DNA of 48,996 nucleotides, taken from the NCBI GenBank assembly GCA_964564735.1, contig CAZMCH010000023.1, positions 1 through 48,996 on the forward strand, written 5' to 3'. The notes under the pieces are model-generated. The model made no database searches and was not told the origin of the DNA. It saw only the letters and a list, made by a program, of their open reading frames with translations. Below, piece after piece: positions 24,710-33,982 of this stretch. Source of the DNA: CAZMCH01 sp964564735 (GTDB lineage Bacteria; Poribacteria; DTPJ01). Numbering within the stretch: position 1 is the stretch's first letter; every line of letters starts with the position of its first letter. The position numbers were made by a program, and so were the translations under genes.

Positions 24710-25393
24710 TAAGAATTAAATAACTAATTAGCATTTTTCATGCCAATAAAATAAAGTTAATATAAATGAAACAAAACATATATATCAATTTCTCATAGCG
24801 ATATTGACATTTAATCGGTATTTTTTAAATAATAATTCCAATTTTTAATTGACATGAATAGCCATAGAGGTTTTGAAAATGATATTTTGATTAATTGAAT
24901 TTATCAAGTTTTTGCCGATTGAATATAGTTATAAAAAATATGTCTAATTTTGATACAAATATTGAAATGTATTTTAGAATGAAATATATGTATTGTGTCA
25001 ATTAGTGTAAATTAATACTTTATGAAAATATGGAAATAGACCTTTTTTTAATACATATAATATATGTGTATCATATTACAACACAATTTTTGATTATTGG
25101 AGACTGCATTAATTTAATTGTTTATGGCATATTTTACAGTTATGTATATCTTCATGTAATGACATGCAGGCTTTATGGACTGACGATAAAACAAATAGTA
25201 GATGAGTTGATATGTAGTTTCATATCCAAAAGTGGCGAATGTCTTTTGTAACCTTTGATGGATAGAATGAGTTAGCATTAGGGATGGTGGAGACATGAGT
25301 GAGTCCAATAACGAGAGTATTTAATGAATTTCTGATTCATGCAATCTCAGTTTGTCTGCCTGAGTGAGAATTTCTAAAGGATATATTTTTTGC
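24710..25393. other. AT-rich intergenic region without a recognisable gene
   Basis: The 684 bases between the regulator and the trp promoter have no supported gene. GATATTGACATTTAATCGGT at 24801-24820 resembles the LamG gene promoter and could be a -35 region, but no clear -10 follows. The frame at 25030-25251 encodes a low-complexity hydrophobic stretch with no ribosome site and was not accepted. The part 25210-25390 is less AT-rich and may belong to an undescribed RNA or regulatory element; nothing recognisable was found. Confidence 0.4.
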
Positions 25394-25422
25394 TTGACAT
25401 TATATTTTTTTTCTGGTATGTT
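25394..25422 (+). promoter_or_regulatory. Promoter of the trp operon
   Basis: TTGACA (25394-25399), 17 bases, TATGTT (25417-25422). Transcription would start near 25430, about 44 bases before the leader-peptide ATG. Confidence 0.65.
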
Positions 25423-25473
25423 AATTAAGCAAATAAATATTACATTGCCAAATTTTTTCGGTGAGGGCTACTC

Positions 25474-25569
25474 ATGATCTCAGTCATCAGATTAGAAAAA
25501 TACATACAAGGTATCGGAACTTGGTGCTGGTGGCGCACAGAGATCGGAGTGTGCCTAAAACCGGGCTGA
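25474..25569 (+). CDS. trpL: Tryptophan leader peptide
   Basis: A 31-codon frame from ATG at 25474 to TGA at 25567-25569, with GAGGG six bases ahead of the start. Its middle reads GTWCWWR: three Trp codons within four positions (25522-25524, 25528-25530 and 25531-25533). Trp is rare, so this density just before a terminator and upstream of trpS-trpE-trpG-trpD is the signature of a ribosome-mediated attenuator. When charged tRNA-Trp is scarce the ribosome should stall here. The peptide itself probably has no other function. I identified it from codons and position, not from similarity to a known leader. Confidence 0.85.
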   Translation: MISVIRLEKYIQGIGTWCWWRTEIGVCLKPG

Positions 25570-25636
25570 TAAGCTATTTATATAAAGGTTTTATAAAAAG
25601 CCACAGGCATACTCAATAATGCTTGTGGCTTTTTTT
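25532..25636 (+). promoter_or_regulatory. trp attenuator with mutually exclusive hairpins
   Basis: Three pairings compete. (1:2) GGCGCAC (25532-25538) with GTGTGCC (25549-25555), seven pairs including one G-U. (2:3) GTGTGCCT (25549-25556) with AGGCATAC (25605-25612), eight pairs including one G-U. (3:4) AAAAAGCCACAGGCAT (25595-25610) with ATGCTTGTGGCTTTTT (25619-25634), sixteen pairs including one G-U, followed by a T-run. Segment 1 begins inside the third Trp codon of the leader, so a ribosome stalled there would cover it, free segment 2 to pair with segment 3, and prevent the terminator. This is the classical enterobacterial logic. Confidence 0.8.
25595..25636 (+). terminator. Attenuator terminator before trpS
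   Basis: A sixteen-pair stem, eight-base loop, and a run of seven T ending at 25636, 50 bases before the trpS ATG. Confidence 0.85.
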
Positions 25637-25686
25637 ATGCCTAAATTCTTTTATGAAACAATAAACCATAGCCAAAGGAGAAATCA

Positions 25687-26670
25687 ATGAAAAAAAGAGT
25701 ATTTTCTGGAATTCAACCAACAGGAAACATACATATCGGCAATTATTTAGGGGCAATTCAGCATTGGGTAAATTCACAGGATGAGTATGACAATATATTT
25801 TGTGTAGTTGACCTTCACGCAATAACTGTTCCACAAGACCCGATTGCATTAAAGACTAAAACAAGGGAACTTGCAGGTATTTTATTGTCTGCAGGAATAG
25901 ACCCAGAAAAATCCGCACTTTTTATTCAGTCGCATGTTAAAGAGCATTGTGAACTTGCTTGGATATTAAATTGTGTTATACCTATGGGTTGGATGCAAAG
26001 AATGACGCAATTCAAAGAAAAATCAGAGAAACAAAAAGAAGAGGTTAGTGTTGGCTTATTTGATTATCCTGCACTTATGGCAGCGGATATATTGATCTAT
26101 CAGGCTGATTTTGTTCCTGTTGGTGAAGATCAAAAACAGCATGTAGAACTTACAAGGGATACAGCCCAGAAATTTAATTCAAGATATGGAGAAACGTTTA
26201 ATTTGCCAGAACCACTGATTGCCAAAGTCGGTGCAAGGATCATGGGGCTTGATGACCCAACAAAGAAAATGAGCAAAAGTGAAGAATCCGCAAATCATGC
26301 GATCCTCTTACTTGATCCGCCTGAAAGCATACGCTTCAAGATAAGCAGGGCAACAACAGATTCCCAGCGTGAGATAGTATTTGATGAGAATCGTCCCGGA
26401 ATATATAATTTGCTCGTTATTTATGAACTATTTACAAAAATGAGTAGAGATGAAATAGAAGACAAATTTAATGGCAAAGGGTATGCGATATTCAAGAAAG
26501 AGCTTGCAGAGGTCGTCATAGAAGGAATTAAACCTCTACAAACCAGATATAATGAGATAACCGCTGATGAAACTTATATTGACTCAGTGTTATCGAAAAG
26601 TGCAGAAAAACTGCGACCAATTGCAGAACAAACATTAAAGAAAGTAAAAGAAAATATGGGAATAGGATAG
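25687..26670 (+). CDS. trpS: Tryptophanyl-tRNA synthetase
   Basis: A 327-residue class I synthetase that charges tRNA-Trp. The HIGH-type motif appears as TGNIHIGNYLGAI, the KMSKS loop as DPTKKMSKSEES, and the tryptophan-pocket region as DYPALMAADILIYQADFVPVGEDQKQH. Length is normal. AAAGGAG lies six bases before the ATG. It is the first gene of the operon behind the attenuator, so the synthetase should rise when charged tRNA-Trp falls. The next gene, trpE, starts 12 bases later. Confidence 0.97.
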   Translation: MKKRVFSGIQPTGNIHIGNYLGAIQHWVNSQDEYDNIFCVVDLHAITVPQDPIALKTKTRELAGILLSAGIDPEKSALFIQSHVKEHCELAWILNCVIPMGWMQRMTQFKEKSEKQKEEVSVGLFDYPALMAADILIYQADFVPVGEDQKQHVELTRDTAQKFNSRYGETFNLPEPLIAKVGARIMGLDDPTKKMSKSEESANHAILLLDPPESIRFKISRATTDSQREIVFDENRPGIYNLLVIYELFTKMSRDEIEDKFNGKGYAIFKKELAEVVIEGIKPLQTRYNEITADETYIDSVLSKSAEKLRPIAEQTLKKVKENMGIG

Positions 26671-26682
26671 GAGGCAAAGGTT

Positions 26683-28164
26683 ATGTATTATCCATCACTG
26701 GATGAATTTCGCAAAAAGTCCGCAAGGGGTAATTTAGTTCCTGTATATAAAGAGATACTCGCTGATATGGAAACGCCTGTTTCAGCATTGAGGAAGATTG
26801 ATAATGGCAAATATGCGTTTTTGCTGGAGAGCGTTGAGGGGGGCGAAAATATCGCTCAATATTCCTTTTTAGGTAGTAATCCGTCCATGCTTTTCTGGAG
26901 CAAAAATGACAAGGTTAATATAATCAAAAATGGCACAAAAGAGCAATTAGTTGGAGTCAAAGACCCTGTTGATGAGCTAAAAAAGCTAATGTCAGAATTC
27001 AATCCGGTTGGTGTGAAAGGTCTGCCTAGATTTCATGGCGGGGCGGTTGGATATATCAGCTATGATATGGTTCGCTTCTTTGAAAGATTGCCTGAAAGCA
27101 AGGGAGATGAGCTTGATATTCCTGATTGTTTTTTTATGATTACTGATACAATACTTGTCTTTGATCATGTAAATCACAAGATAAAAGTCGTATCAAATGC
27201 CCATATAAACAACAGAGATGGTGTTGAAGAGGCATATATCAAGGCAATAGAGAAAATAGAGGACATTATATCTACACTTAAACAGCCATTAAGTTACCAA
27301 AGATCAATAAAAAATGGATGGGATGAAAATAAGGTAAAATCCAATTTCACAAAAGACGAATATGAAAAATCAGTTGATAAAGCAAAGGAATATATTAAAG
27401 CTGGCGATATTGTCCAAGTCGTGCCATCACAGAGATTAAGCGTCCCTATATCAGCAGACCCATTTAATATATACAGGGGTTTGAGGACGATCAATCCTTC
27501 GCCATATATGTATTATCTCAAAATGGATGATATTCAGATCGCAGGTTCTTCACCAGAAGTCATGGTTAGAGTTGATGAAGGCACTGTAACAATGCGACCA
27601 ATCGCTGGAACTGCAAGGCGTGGATCAAGTGATGAAGAGGATAAAGAACTAGCAAAACATCTTTTGGCAGACCCAAAAGAGCAAGCGGAGCATGTCATGT
27701 TAGTTGATCTTGGGCGCAATGATGTTGGTAGAGTATGCCAATATGGAACAGTCAAGGTTGACGAGTTGATGGTAATAGAAAAATACTCCCATGTTATGCA
27801 CATTGTCTCAAATGTTACAGGCAAACTCCGTAGCGATAAAGATTCCTTTGATGTTTTGAGGGCATGTTTGCCAGCAGGAACTGTATCAGGCGCGCCAAAA
27901 ATAAGGGCGATGGAGATAATCAACGAGTTAGAGCCATCACAAAGAGGCGTTTACGCTGGTGCAGTTGGATATTTTAGTTTCTCTGGAAACTCTGATACTG
28001 CAATAGCAATCAGAACAATACTAATTAAGAATGGTATGGCTTACATTCAGGCGGGTGGAGGAGTTGTTGCCGATTCCATACCGTCAAGTGAATATCAGGA
28101 GACATTAAACAAAGCAATGGCTTGCATGAAAGCTATTCAGCTTGCAGAGGAGGGCTTAGAATGA
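26683..28164 (+). CDS. trpE: Anthranilate synthase component I
   Basis: A 493-residue chorismate-using enzyme making anthranilate with TrpG. The feedback-site motif FLLESVEGG is present near residue 48, suggesting tryptophan inhibition. The catalytic domain shows the chorismate-binding phrases SPEVMVRV, RPIAGTARRGSSDEED, DLGRNDVGRV, HIVSNVTG, LPAGTVSGAPKIRAMEII and YAGAVGYFSFSG, and AGGGVVADS. The ATG follows AGGAGG. Its stop overlaps trpG by four bases. Confidence 0.97.
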   Translation: MYYPSLDEFRKKSARGNLVPVYKEILADMETPVSALRKIDNGKYAFLLESVEGGENIAQYSFLGSNPSMLFWSKNDKVNIIKNGTKEQLVGVKDPVDELKKLMSEFNPVGVKGLPRFHGGAVGYISYDMVRFFERLPESKGDELDIPDCFFMITDTILVFDHVNHKIKVVSNAHINNRDGVEEAYIKAIEKIEDIISTLKQPLSYQRSIKNGWDENKVKSNFTKDEYEKSVDKAKEYIKAGDIVQVVPSQRLSVPISADPFNIYRGLRTINPSPYMYYLKMDDIQIAGSSPEVMVRVDEGTVTMRPIAGTARRGSSDEEDKELAKHLLADPKEQAEHVMLVDLGRNDVGRVCQYGTVKVDELMVIEKYSHVMHIVSNVTGKLRSDKDSFDVLRACLPAGTVSGAPKIRAMEIINELEPSQRGVYAGAVGYFSFSGNSDTAIAIRTILIKNGMAYIQAGGGVVADSIPSSEYQETLNKAMACMKAIQLAEEGLE

Positions 28165-28754
28165 TACTGATGATTGATAACTATGATTCATTTACATATA
28201 ATCTTGTTCAATACATGGGCGAGATAATAATGAAAAAGATGCCCGATTCTGATGTTTATTCTGAAATTATTGTTTATCGCAATGACAAGATCACTATTCC
28301 AGAAATTGAGGCGTTGAAACCAGACAAGATCGTAATCTCACCGGGTCCTTGCACTCCTTTAGAAGCTGGTATATCAAACGATACAATAACGCATTTCGCT
28401 GGAAAATTGCCTATACTTGGGGTTTGTCTTGGTCATCAGTGTATTGGTCATGTTTTTGGTGGCGACGTGGTTCGTGCAGACAGACTTATGCACGGAAAAA
28501 CATCCATGATATACCATGATGGAAAGGCGGTCTTTGCTGGATTAGAAAATCCATTTTCCGCTACCCGCTATCATTCATTAATAATCAAGCCCGAAACATT
28601 GCCAGATTGTCTGATAGTCAACGCATGGACAGATCAGGACGAGATAATGGGTGTTAGGCATAAAAAATTTCCATTGTGGGGAGTGCAATTCCATCCCGAA
28701 TCAATACTTACAGACGAAGGCAAAAAGCTATTGAGAAATTTCATTGAGATATAG
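28161..28754 (+). CDS. trpG: Anthranilate synthase component II (glutamine amidotransferase)
   Basis: A 197-residue class I glutamine amidotransferase that supplies ammonia to TrpE. The start MILMIDNYDSFTYNLVQY is canonical; oxyanion motif SPGPCTP, nucleophile Cys in LGVCLGHQCIGHVFGG, and the His-Glu pair in VQFHPESILTDEG are all present. The ATG overlaps the trpE stop (ATGA), with GAGGAGGGC ahead, so a longer upstream frame is rejected. It may also serve p-aminobenzoate synthesis if no separate PabA exists. Confidence 0.96.
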   Translation: MILMIDNYDSFTYNLVQYMGEIIMKKMPDSDVYSEIIVYRNDKITIPEIEALKPDKIVISPGPCTPLEAGISNDTITHFAGKLPILGVCLGHQCIGHVFGGDVVRADRLMHGKTSMIYHDGKAVFAGLENPFSATRYHSLIIKPETLPDCLIVNAWTDQDEIMGVRHKKFPLWGVQFHPESILTDEGKKLLRNFIEI

Positions 28755-28766
28755 GAGTTGATTGAA

Positions 28767-29783
28767 ATGATCAGAGAAGCGATAAACAAAGTTATAAATG
28801 GCGAAAATCTATCACAAGAAGAAGCATCTTTAACCATGAATGAGATTATGAGTGGAGAAGCAACTCCTGCACAGATAGCAAGTTTTATAACTGCATTAAG
28901 GATGAAAGGCGAGACGATAGATGAGATTACTGGTTGCGCAAAAGTTATGCGTGAAAAAGTAACGCCCATAAAAACAAAAGCAGATTATCTTGTTGATACA
29001 TGCGGAACAGGTGGAGATGGTTCGCATACTTTTAATATATCGACAATTTCTGCATTAGTTGCATCTGGCGCAGGTGTTAAGATTGCCAAACATGGTAATA
29101 GGGCGGTATCAAGCAGTTGCGGAAGTGCAGATTTACTTAAGGAACTTGGCGTAAATACTGAAGCAGATGCAGATACAGTCGCAAGGTGTATAGATGAAGT
29201 TGGTATAGGATTTCTTTTTGCACCACTGCTTCATCCTGCTATGAAATATGCCATCGGACCCAGAAGGGAGATCGGTATAAGAACCATTTTTAACATCTTG
29301 GGACCATTGACAAATCCTGCAGGGGCGCAAGCACAAGTATTAGGCGTTTATGACTCCAATCTAACTGAACCACTAGCGCATGTCTTAAAAAATCTTGGTA
29401 GCCATCATGTCTTTGTTGTTCATGGAGATGGGCTTGATGAGATAACAACAACAGGCGAAACTAAAATATCAGAGTTAAAAGACGGAAAAGTTAATTCCTA
29501 TAACATAAAGCCGACAGATTTCGGTTTTAATAAGCCTGAAAAAGCTGATTTGGCTGGTGGAACAATAGAAGATAATGCAAAAATCGCATTATCAATATTA
29601 AATGGTGAAAAAGGGGCAAAGAGAGATATTGTTTTAATTAATGCTTCTTCTGCTATTATTGTTGGGGGAAAAGCATCAAATATATCTGATGGTATCCGTC
29701 TTGCAGAGGAATCAATTGATTCTGGAAAAGCTATGGAAAAGCTAGAAATGTTAAAGAAATTCAGTTATAGTGCAATTTCCTAA
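28767..29783 (+). CDS. trpD: Anthranilate phosphoribosyltransferase
   Basis: A 338-residue enzyme joining anthranilate and PRPP. Signature text: VDTCGTGGDGSHTFNISTIS for the PRPP loop, KHGNRAVSSSCGSADLLKEL, FAPLLHPAMKYAIGPRREIG for anthranilate binding, and FNILGPLTNPA. The ATG at 28767 has AGGAG nine bases ahead; a TTG at 28758 also opens the frame but lies on the ribosome site. No trpC, trpF, trpB or trpA follows, so later steps are encoded elsewhere. Confidence 0.97.
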   Translation: MIREAINKVINGENLSQEEASLTMNEIMSGEATPAQIASFITALRMKGETIDEITGCAKVMREKVTPIKTKADYLVDTCGTGGDGSHTFNISTISALVASGAGVKIAKHGNRAVSSSCGSADLLKELGVNTEADADTVARCIDEVGIGFLFAPLLHPAMKYAIGPRREIGIRTIFNILGPLTNPAGAQAQVLGVYDSNLTEPLAHVLKNLGSHHVFVVHGDGLDEITTTGETKISELKDGKVNSYNIKPTDFGFNKPEKADLAGGTIEDNAKIALSILNGEKGAKRDIVLINASSAIIVGGKASNISDGIRLAEESIDSGKAMEKLEMLKKFSYSAIS

Positions 29784-29826
29784 TCTATTAAATCGGCATT
29801 CTATTATATACGGGAGGCATTTTATA

Positions 29827-31392
29827 ATGAGGCAAGGCAAAAAAAAGCCCAACATACTTCATATATTCACTGATCAACAGCGTTTTGATACAATCGGCGC
29901 AATAAACAACCCTATCATAAAAACACCAAATCTTGATAGACTTTGCAAAGATGGCGTTATATTTACAAATGCCTATACACCTTGTCCTGTATGCGTCGCC
30001 GCAAGATGTTCGATGATATATGGTCAATACCCTATGAATACAGGCTGTTATGAAAATACTATAATGCCAACGGATGGACGCCAATCTTTCATGGACGTTC
30101 TAACACAAGAAGGTTATAGAACTCATGGAATTGGGAAATGCCATTTTTCACCTGATTCCTTTGCACTTCGGGGCTTCCAAAGCAGAGAAAGACAAGAAGA
30201 AGGTGGATCAAGGGATATTGAGAAAGATCCATACTTCAAGGCAATATACGATGCTGGATATAAGCACATAATGGAGGCTTTTGGAATAAGAGGAGAAATG
30301 TATTATATTCCTCAACCTTCACAACTTCCAATGGAATTACATCCTACACAATGGGTTGGTGATAGGTCAATAAACTTTATCAAAGAGCAATCAACCAACG
30401 ATCAAGCTTGGTATCTGTTCTCTAGTTTTATTCATCCACATCCACCATTTACGCCACCGAATCCATGGCATAAGCTATATCGTTCTGCAATGATGCCTTT
30501 GCCCAAAGTGCCTGATGATGTTGAGGCATTACAAACTTATGTGAATAAATGCCAAAATCGTTACAAATATAGAGATCATGGCATCGATAAAAATCTTCTT
30601 CGATGTATGAAAGCTTACTATTACGCATGTATATCATTTATAGATTTTCAGATTGGGAGAATATTAGAAGTCCTTGAGGCAACAGATCAGATAGATAATA
30701 CGCTTATCCTTTTTACAAGCGATCATGGTGAGCATCTAGGCGATTATAATTGCTTTGGCAAAAGAAGCATGCACGATTCATGCGCAAGGATACCATTTAT
30801 TGTAAGTATGAAAGGGCGTTTTGATGGTGGAAAAGTTTGTGATACGCCTGTTAACCTTGTTGATGTAGCACCGACATTTCTTGGCGCTATTGAAGCAAAT
30901 TTCAGTAGCCATGAGCCTGATGGCGTTGATGTTGCTGATATTTTAAGCGGGTCATCTGATAGAAAGATAGTCTTTGCACAGCACTCATACGCAAGAGCAA
31001 ATCCTGTTGGAGGAAATGAGATTTCGCAAGAATACCTTGATGATCCTGATCTATTCCGTTCTGCAATGTCGCAATATATGGCTGTTAGCAAAGAATGGAA
31101 GTATTTTTATAGTGCGCCTGATAATATGGAATTTCTTTTCGATAAAATTCATGATCCAAATGAGACTCGAAATAAGGCAGGGATTGTATTTACACAAGGG
31201 ATTCTAGCAGATATGAGAAGCAAACTATTTGAGCATCTAAGTAAAGGCGGAGAAGTTAAAGGCATTGATGGCAATAGATGGCGCAAGTTCTGTAAGCCTG
31301 ATTTTCCAAGCGATCCCGATGCAGGTCTGCTTATTCAAGATGGCTATACACCTTGGACTGATACTTTTCTGCAAGGTTATTCAGATAAATAA
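29827..31392 (+). CDS. FGly-type sulfatase
   Basis: A 521-residue arylsulfatase-superfamily enzyme. The N-terminal metal residues are in NILHIFTDQQRFDTIGA, the formylglycine motif is CVAAR at residues 56-60 (in TPCPVCVAARCSMIYGQYP), and the later metal region is FTSDHGEHLGDYNCFGKRSMHD. A Cys-type motif needs a formylglycine-generating enzyme or anaerobic maturase, not seen here. No signal peptide is evident, so it may be cytoplasmic. The ATG at 29827 follows GGGAGG; the frame upstream to 29770 overlaps trpD and is unlikely. It is 43 bases after trpD and may be read through from the trp operon. Likely substrates are sulfated glycans. Confidence 0.92.
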   Translation: MRQGKKKPNILHIFTDQQRFDTIGAINNPIIKTPNLDRLCKDGVIFTNAYTPCPVCVAARCSMIYGQYPMNTGCYENTIMPTDGRQSFMDVLTQEGYRTHGIGKCHFSPDSFALRGFQSRERQEEGGSRDIEKDPYFKAIYDAGYKHIMEAFGIRGEMYYIPQPSQLPMELHPTQWVGDRSINFIKEQSTNDQAWYLFSSFIHPHPPFTPPNPWHKLYRSAMMPLPKVPDDVEALQTYVNKCQNRYKYRDHGIDKNLLRCMKAYYYACISFIDFQIGRILEVLEATDQIDNTLILFTSDHGEHLGDYNCFGKRSMHDSCARIPFIVSMKGRFDGGKVCDTPVNLVDVAPTFLGAIEANFSSHEPDGVDVADILSGSSDRKIVFAQHSYARANPVGGNEISQEYLDDPDLFRSAMSQYMAVSKEWKYFYSAPDNMEFLFDKIHDPNETRNKAGIVFTQGILADMRSKLFEHLSKGGEVKGIDGNRWRKFCKPDFPSDPDAGLLIQDGYTPWTDTFLQGYSDK

Positions 31393-31412
31393 AGCCTTTA
31401 TGCTATATTTAA

Positions 31413-31443
31413 CCATAGGTATTTTTGGTAAAAATACCTATGG
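31413..31443. terminator. Perfect inverted repeat between convergent genes
   Basis: CCATAGGTATTTTT (31413-31426) and AAAAATACCTATGG (31430-31443) form a perfect 14-bp stem with a three-base loop between the sulfatase and the minus-strand oxidoreductase. It probably terminates transcription from both sides, although no long T-run follows. Confidence 0.6.
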
Positions 31444-31483
31444 AAAATCAGCAAAAAAAGATGAAAAAAAGGAAAATAAACTA

Positions 31484-32572
31484 TTAGAATGGGACTCTAA
31501 TATCGTATTTTCCCTGTTTTGTTACAGGAAGCGCACCACCATCAATCATAAGTTCCAAAGGTGATTCTTTTGTTTCTAAAGGCAGGTGGACAACATCATG
31601 TATGCGCAACGATTCATATATTGCCATCATGATCTCTAGATCGGCTCTGGCGTGACGCGCGGCTCCCCTATGTTCATCAATACTGCCTTCTATCCATGCT
31701 ATCAATTCTGATAGCTGTCCCTGATCGATACCCGCAGGTGCAAACCATCCTTCTTTCATAACTGTATCCAATTTTGCAACTGGTTCATCTGGCTTAATCT
31801 CTCGCCAACCTGCCTGATCGCTATTCATGAGATAGACTTTGTCATTTGCTATTCTGATAGTTCCATCTATGCCATACAGGTCGGAACTCGGTGGTTGAGG
31901 TTTTGGCAGATCGCTTTCAATAACAAACCTAGTGCCTGTTTTGAAACAAATAAGCCCCATACAAAGGTCTTCTATACGGGTTCTGCGTTCCCATTTGTCT
32001 GTATGTCGTGAGACTTGACCGATCACCCAATCTGCCTCTGGATCACCTAAAATGTATCTTGCATAATCAATGGCATGTGTTCCGTTATTCAATAAACCAT
32101 CGCCAGAATGACGAAATAGTGCTGTTGGTTGTCCGATTGCGCCAGCTTTGACAAGTTGACGTGCTTTTGTATTTGCATTATTGAAGCGCCCTTGATGCCC
32201 AATGACAAGTTTTGTCCCATTCTTTTGTGCTGATTCGAGCATCGCATCTGCATCACCTAGCCTTGTTGCTATTGGCTTTTCGCAAATAATACCTTTTACA
32301 CCCATGTTACATGCGTCAATTGTAATACTAGCATGAGACCCATGCCATGTGCAAACGCTTATAATATCAGGTTTTTCTGTTTCAAGCATTTTTATATGAT
32401 CTGTATAGCATGATTTTTCTGGTATGCCAAATTCTCCACTGAACTTTTTTGCGGAATTTGGATTAATATCGCTACAACAGACAATTTCAGTGCTTTCCTC
32501 TTTTAAATATGATTGTGCATGAACTCTTGATATTCCACCACAGCCAACAATCCCGACCTTATACTTAGCCAT
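31484..32572 (-). CDS. Gfo/Idh/MocA family oxidoreductase (second paralogue)
   Basis: A 362-residue dehydrogenase-like protein. Rossmann motif VGIVGCGGISRVHAQS, cofactor motif GIICEKPIATRLGDAD, substrate region HQGRFNNANTKARQLVKAG and NNGTHAIDYARYILGDPEADW. It is close to the protein at 3309-4361, sharing GDPxAxWVIGQVSR, DKWERR and the C-terminal LPVxKxGxYDIRxPF. The start at 32572 follows AGGAGGATTATC; a longer frame to 32602 is not supported. It stands alone in minus orientation between the sulfatase and the PfkB cluster. Substrate unknown. Confidence 0.92.
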   Translation of the reverse strand: MAKYKVGIVGCGGISRVHAQSYLKEESTEIVCCSDINPNSAKKFSGEFGIPEKSCYTDHIKMLETEKPDIISVCTWHGSHASITIDACNMGVKGIICEKPIATRLGDADAMLESAQKNGTKLVIGHQGRFNNANTKARQLVKAGAIGQPTALFRHSGDGLLNNGTHAIDYARYILGDPEADWVIGQVSRHTDKWERRTRIEDLCMGLICFKTGTRFVIESDLPKPQPPSSDLYGIDGTIRIANDKVYLMNSDQAGWREIKPDEPVAKLDTVMKEGWFAPAGIDQGQLSELIAWIEGSIDEHRGAARHARADLEIMMAIYESLRIHDVVHLPLETKESPLELMIDGGALPVTKQGKYDIRVPF

Positions 32573-32975
32573 GATAATCCTCCTAAAAATAGCATAATTC
32601 ACGATGGTTTATGGAAATTATTGTTGTATTTGTGTAAAGTATATCGAATGATTAGTAGATAAATCAAGGTTTTTTTCTGATTTACCCTCAGTATTCGCAA
32701 ATGCTCATAAGATGTTTTATCTTTCTGGCATTGCGATTTCAAAGAAATGGACAATGCATAACACATTGGAATAAGATATTGGCACAGCTATTTATTCACT
32801 TTGTGGAGAGTGTCAGTAAGGATCTGTAATATGTCGGAATAAAAACTTACACAAAACACTTGACATGCCCGAATCAGGCTTTCTTGAGCTTGAAATATTA
32901 TAGAATCATTGCTAAAATTTAATGTATAAATTATTCAAGCTTTAATTATGCTAATAACTTTGCGAGTAGATCATC
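32573..32975. other. Intergenic region upstream of the PfkB cluster
   Basis: No gene is supported in these 403 bases. TTGACA at about 32869-32874 has no matching -10 at the right distance, although TATTAT lies further on near 32907. Nothing else was recognised. Confidence 0.4.
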
Positions 32976-33980
32976 ATGCAAATATATAGTTATGATTTTA
33001 TTGGATTTGGTGCGCTAAATGTCGATATGTTTTATTCTATAATGCCAAACAGACGGTTAGAAGATATAGTTTCAGATTTGGTTTTAGGTGGAGAAAGAAT
33101 AGGGACTGAATCAGAAAGAGATCAAGTAATAAGAAACGCCGAAAAATATGCAAAAATGACGGGCAAAAGTGGTGGTGGACAATCTGCAAATACTGCTGTT
33201 GCTCTTGCAAGAATGGGCTTCAAATGTGGATTTATTGGCAAAGTTGGTAACGATGAACTAGGAAATCTGCTTTTACAAAGCATGGAAAATGTTGATATAA
33301 AACATATTCAACGAGGAGGAAATAGCGGAACTTGCCTATGTTTATTAGATCAAAATGGCGAAAGAGCAAATATCGTATTTCCAGCATGTAACGATACGGT
33401 TTCTATATCCGAATCTGATATTAATTATGCGAAAAGCAGTAAATTTCTCTATCTTTCTTCATTTTGCAATGATGATATTATATTTCATCAGGAAAAGCTT
33501 ATAAGCCAAGATATGACTGAAACAAAGATTGCTTTTGACCCTGGTGAAATATACAGCAGACTTGGTATGAATAGGCTTTATAAGATATTACAACACACAA
33601 ATATCCTATTTGCAACATTAAAAGAAATAGAACTAATAACAAAAAAAGACTATCAAATAGGCATAAAAGAGATTATTGAATGTGGAACAGATATTGTTGT
33701 CTGCAAGATGTCTGAACAAGGTTCAAGGATCATTACCAAAGAAGATGAAATATTAATACCAATAACAAAAGTTGAGAAAGTAATTGATAAGACAGGAGCA
33801 GGTGATGTCTATTCTGCTGGATTTATTGCGGGTATGTTATTAGGCTTACCTCTTGATTTATGTGGAAATCTGGCAAGCCAAACATCTGCAATAAGTATTA
33901 CTGGCTATGGCAGAGAAAATTATCCTGACAAGGAATTTTTAAGAAAATATATTGATAATATAAAAGAAAAAAGGGGATAG
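32976..33980 (+). CDS. PfkB-family carbohydrate or nucleoside kinase
   Basis: A 334-residue ribokinase-fold kinase. The first signature is GKSGGGQSANTAVALARMGFK followed by GFIGKVGNDELGN; the second is DKTGAGDVYSAGFIAGMLLG, with the catalytic Asp in GAGD. Phosphoryl transfer from ATP to a sugar or nucleoside hydroxyl is expected; adenosine-kinase-like and ribokinase-like members cannot be told apart here. The next gene, a formyltransferase, begins two bases after the stop, and queE overlaps that one, so the three form a tight operon. The ribosome site before this ATG is weak. Confidence 0.9.
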   Translation: MQIYSYDFIGFGALNVDMFYSIMPNRRLEDIVSDLVLGGERIGTESERDQVIRNAEKYAKMTGKSGGGQSANTAVALARMGFKCGFIGKVGNDELGNLLLQSMENVDIKHIQRGGNSGTCLCLLDQNGERANIVFPACNDTVSISESDINYAKSSKFLYLSSFCNDDIIFHQEKLISQDMTETKIAFDPGEIYSRLGMNRLYKILQHTNILFATLKEIELITKKDYQIGIKEIIECGTDIVVCKMSEQGSRIITKEDEILIPITKVEKVIDKTGAGDVYSAGFIAGMLLGLPLDLCGNLASQTSAISITGYGRENYPDKEFLRKYIDNIKEKRG

Positions 33981-33982
33981 TC

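Noticed and set aside
25030..25251. 73-codon frame upstream of the trp promoter
   Set aside because: Low complexity, no ribosome site, poor composition.
25430..25686. T-box riboswitch for trpS
   Set aside because: No T-box consensus for the antiterminator bulge and no specifier stem; the Trp-rich leader peptide and its three pairings explain the region better.
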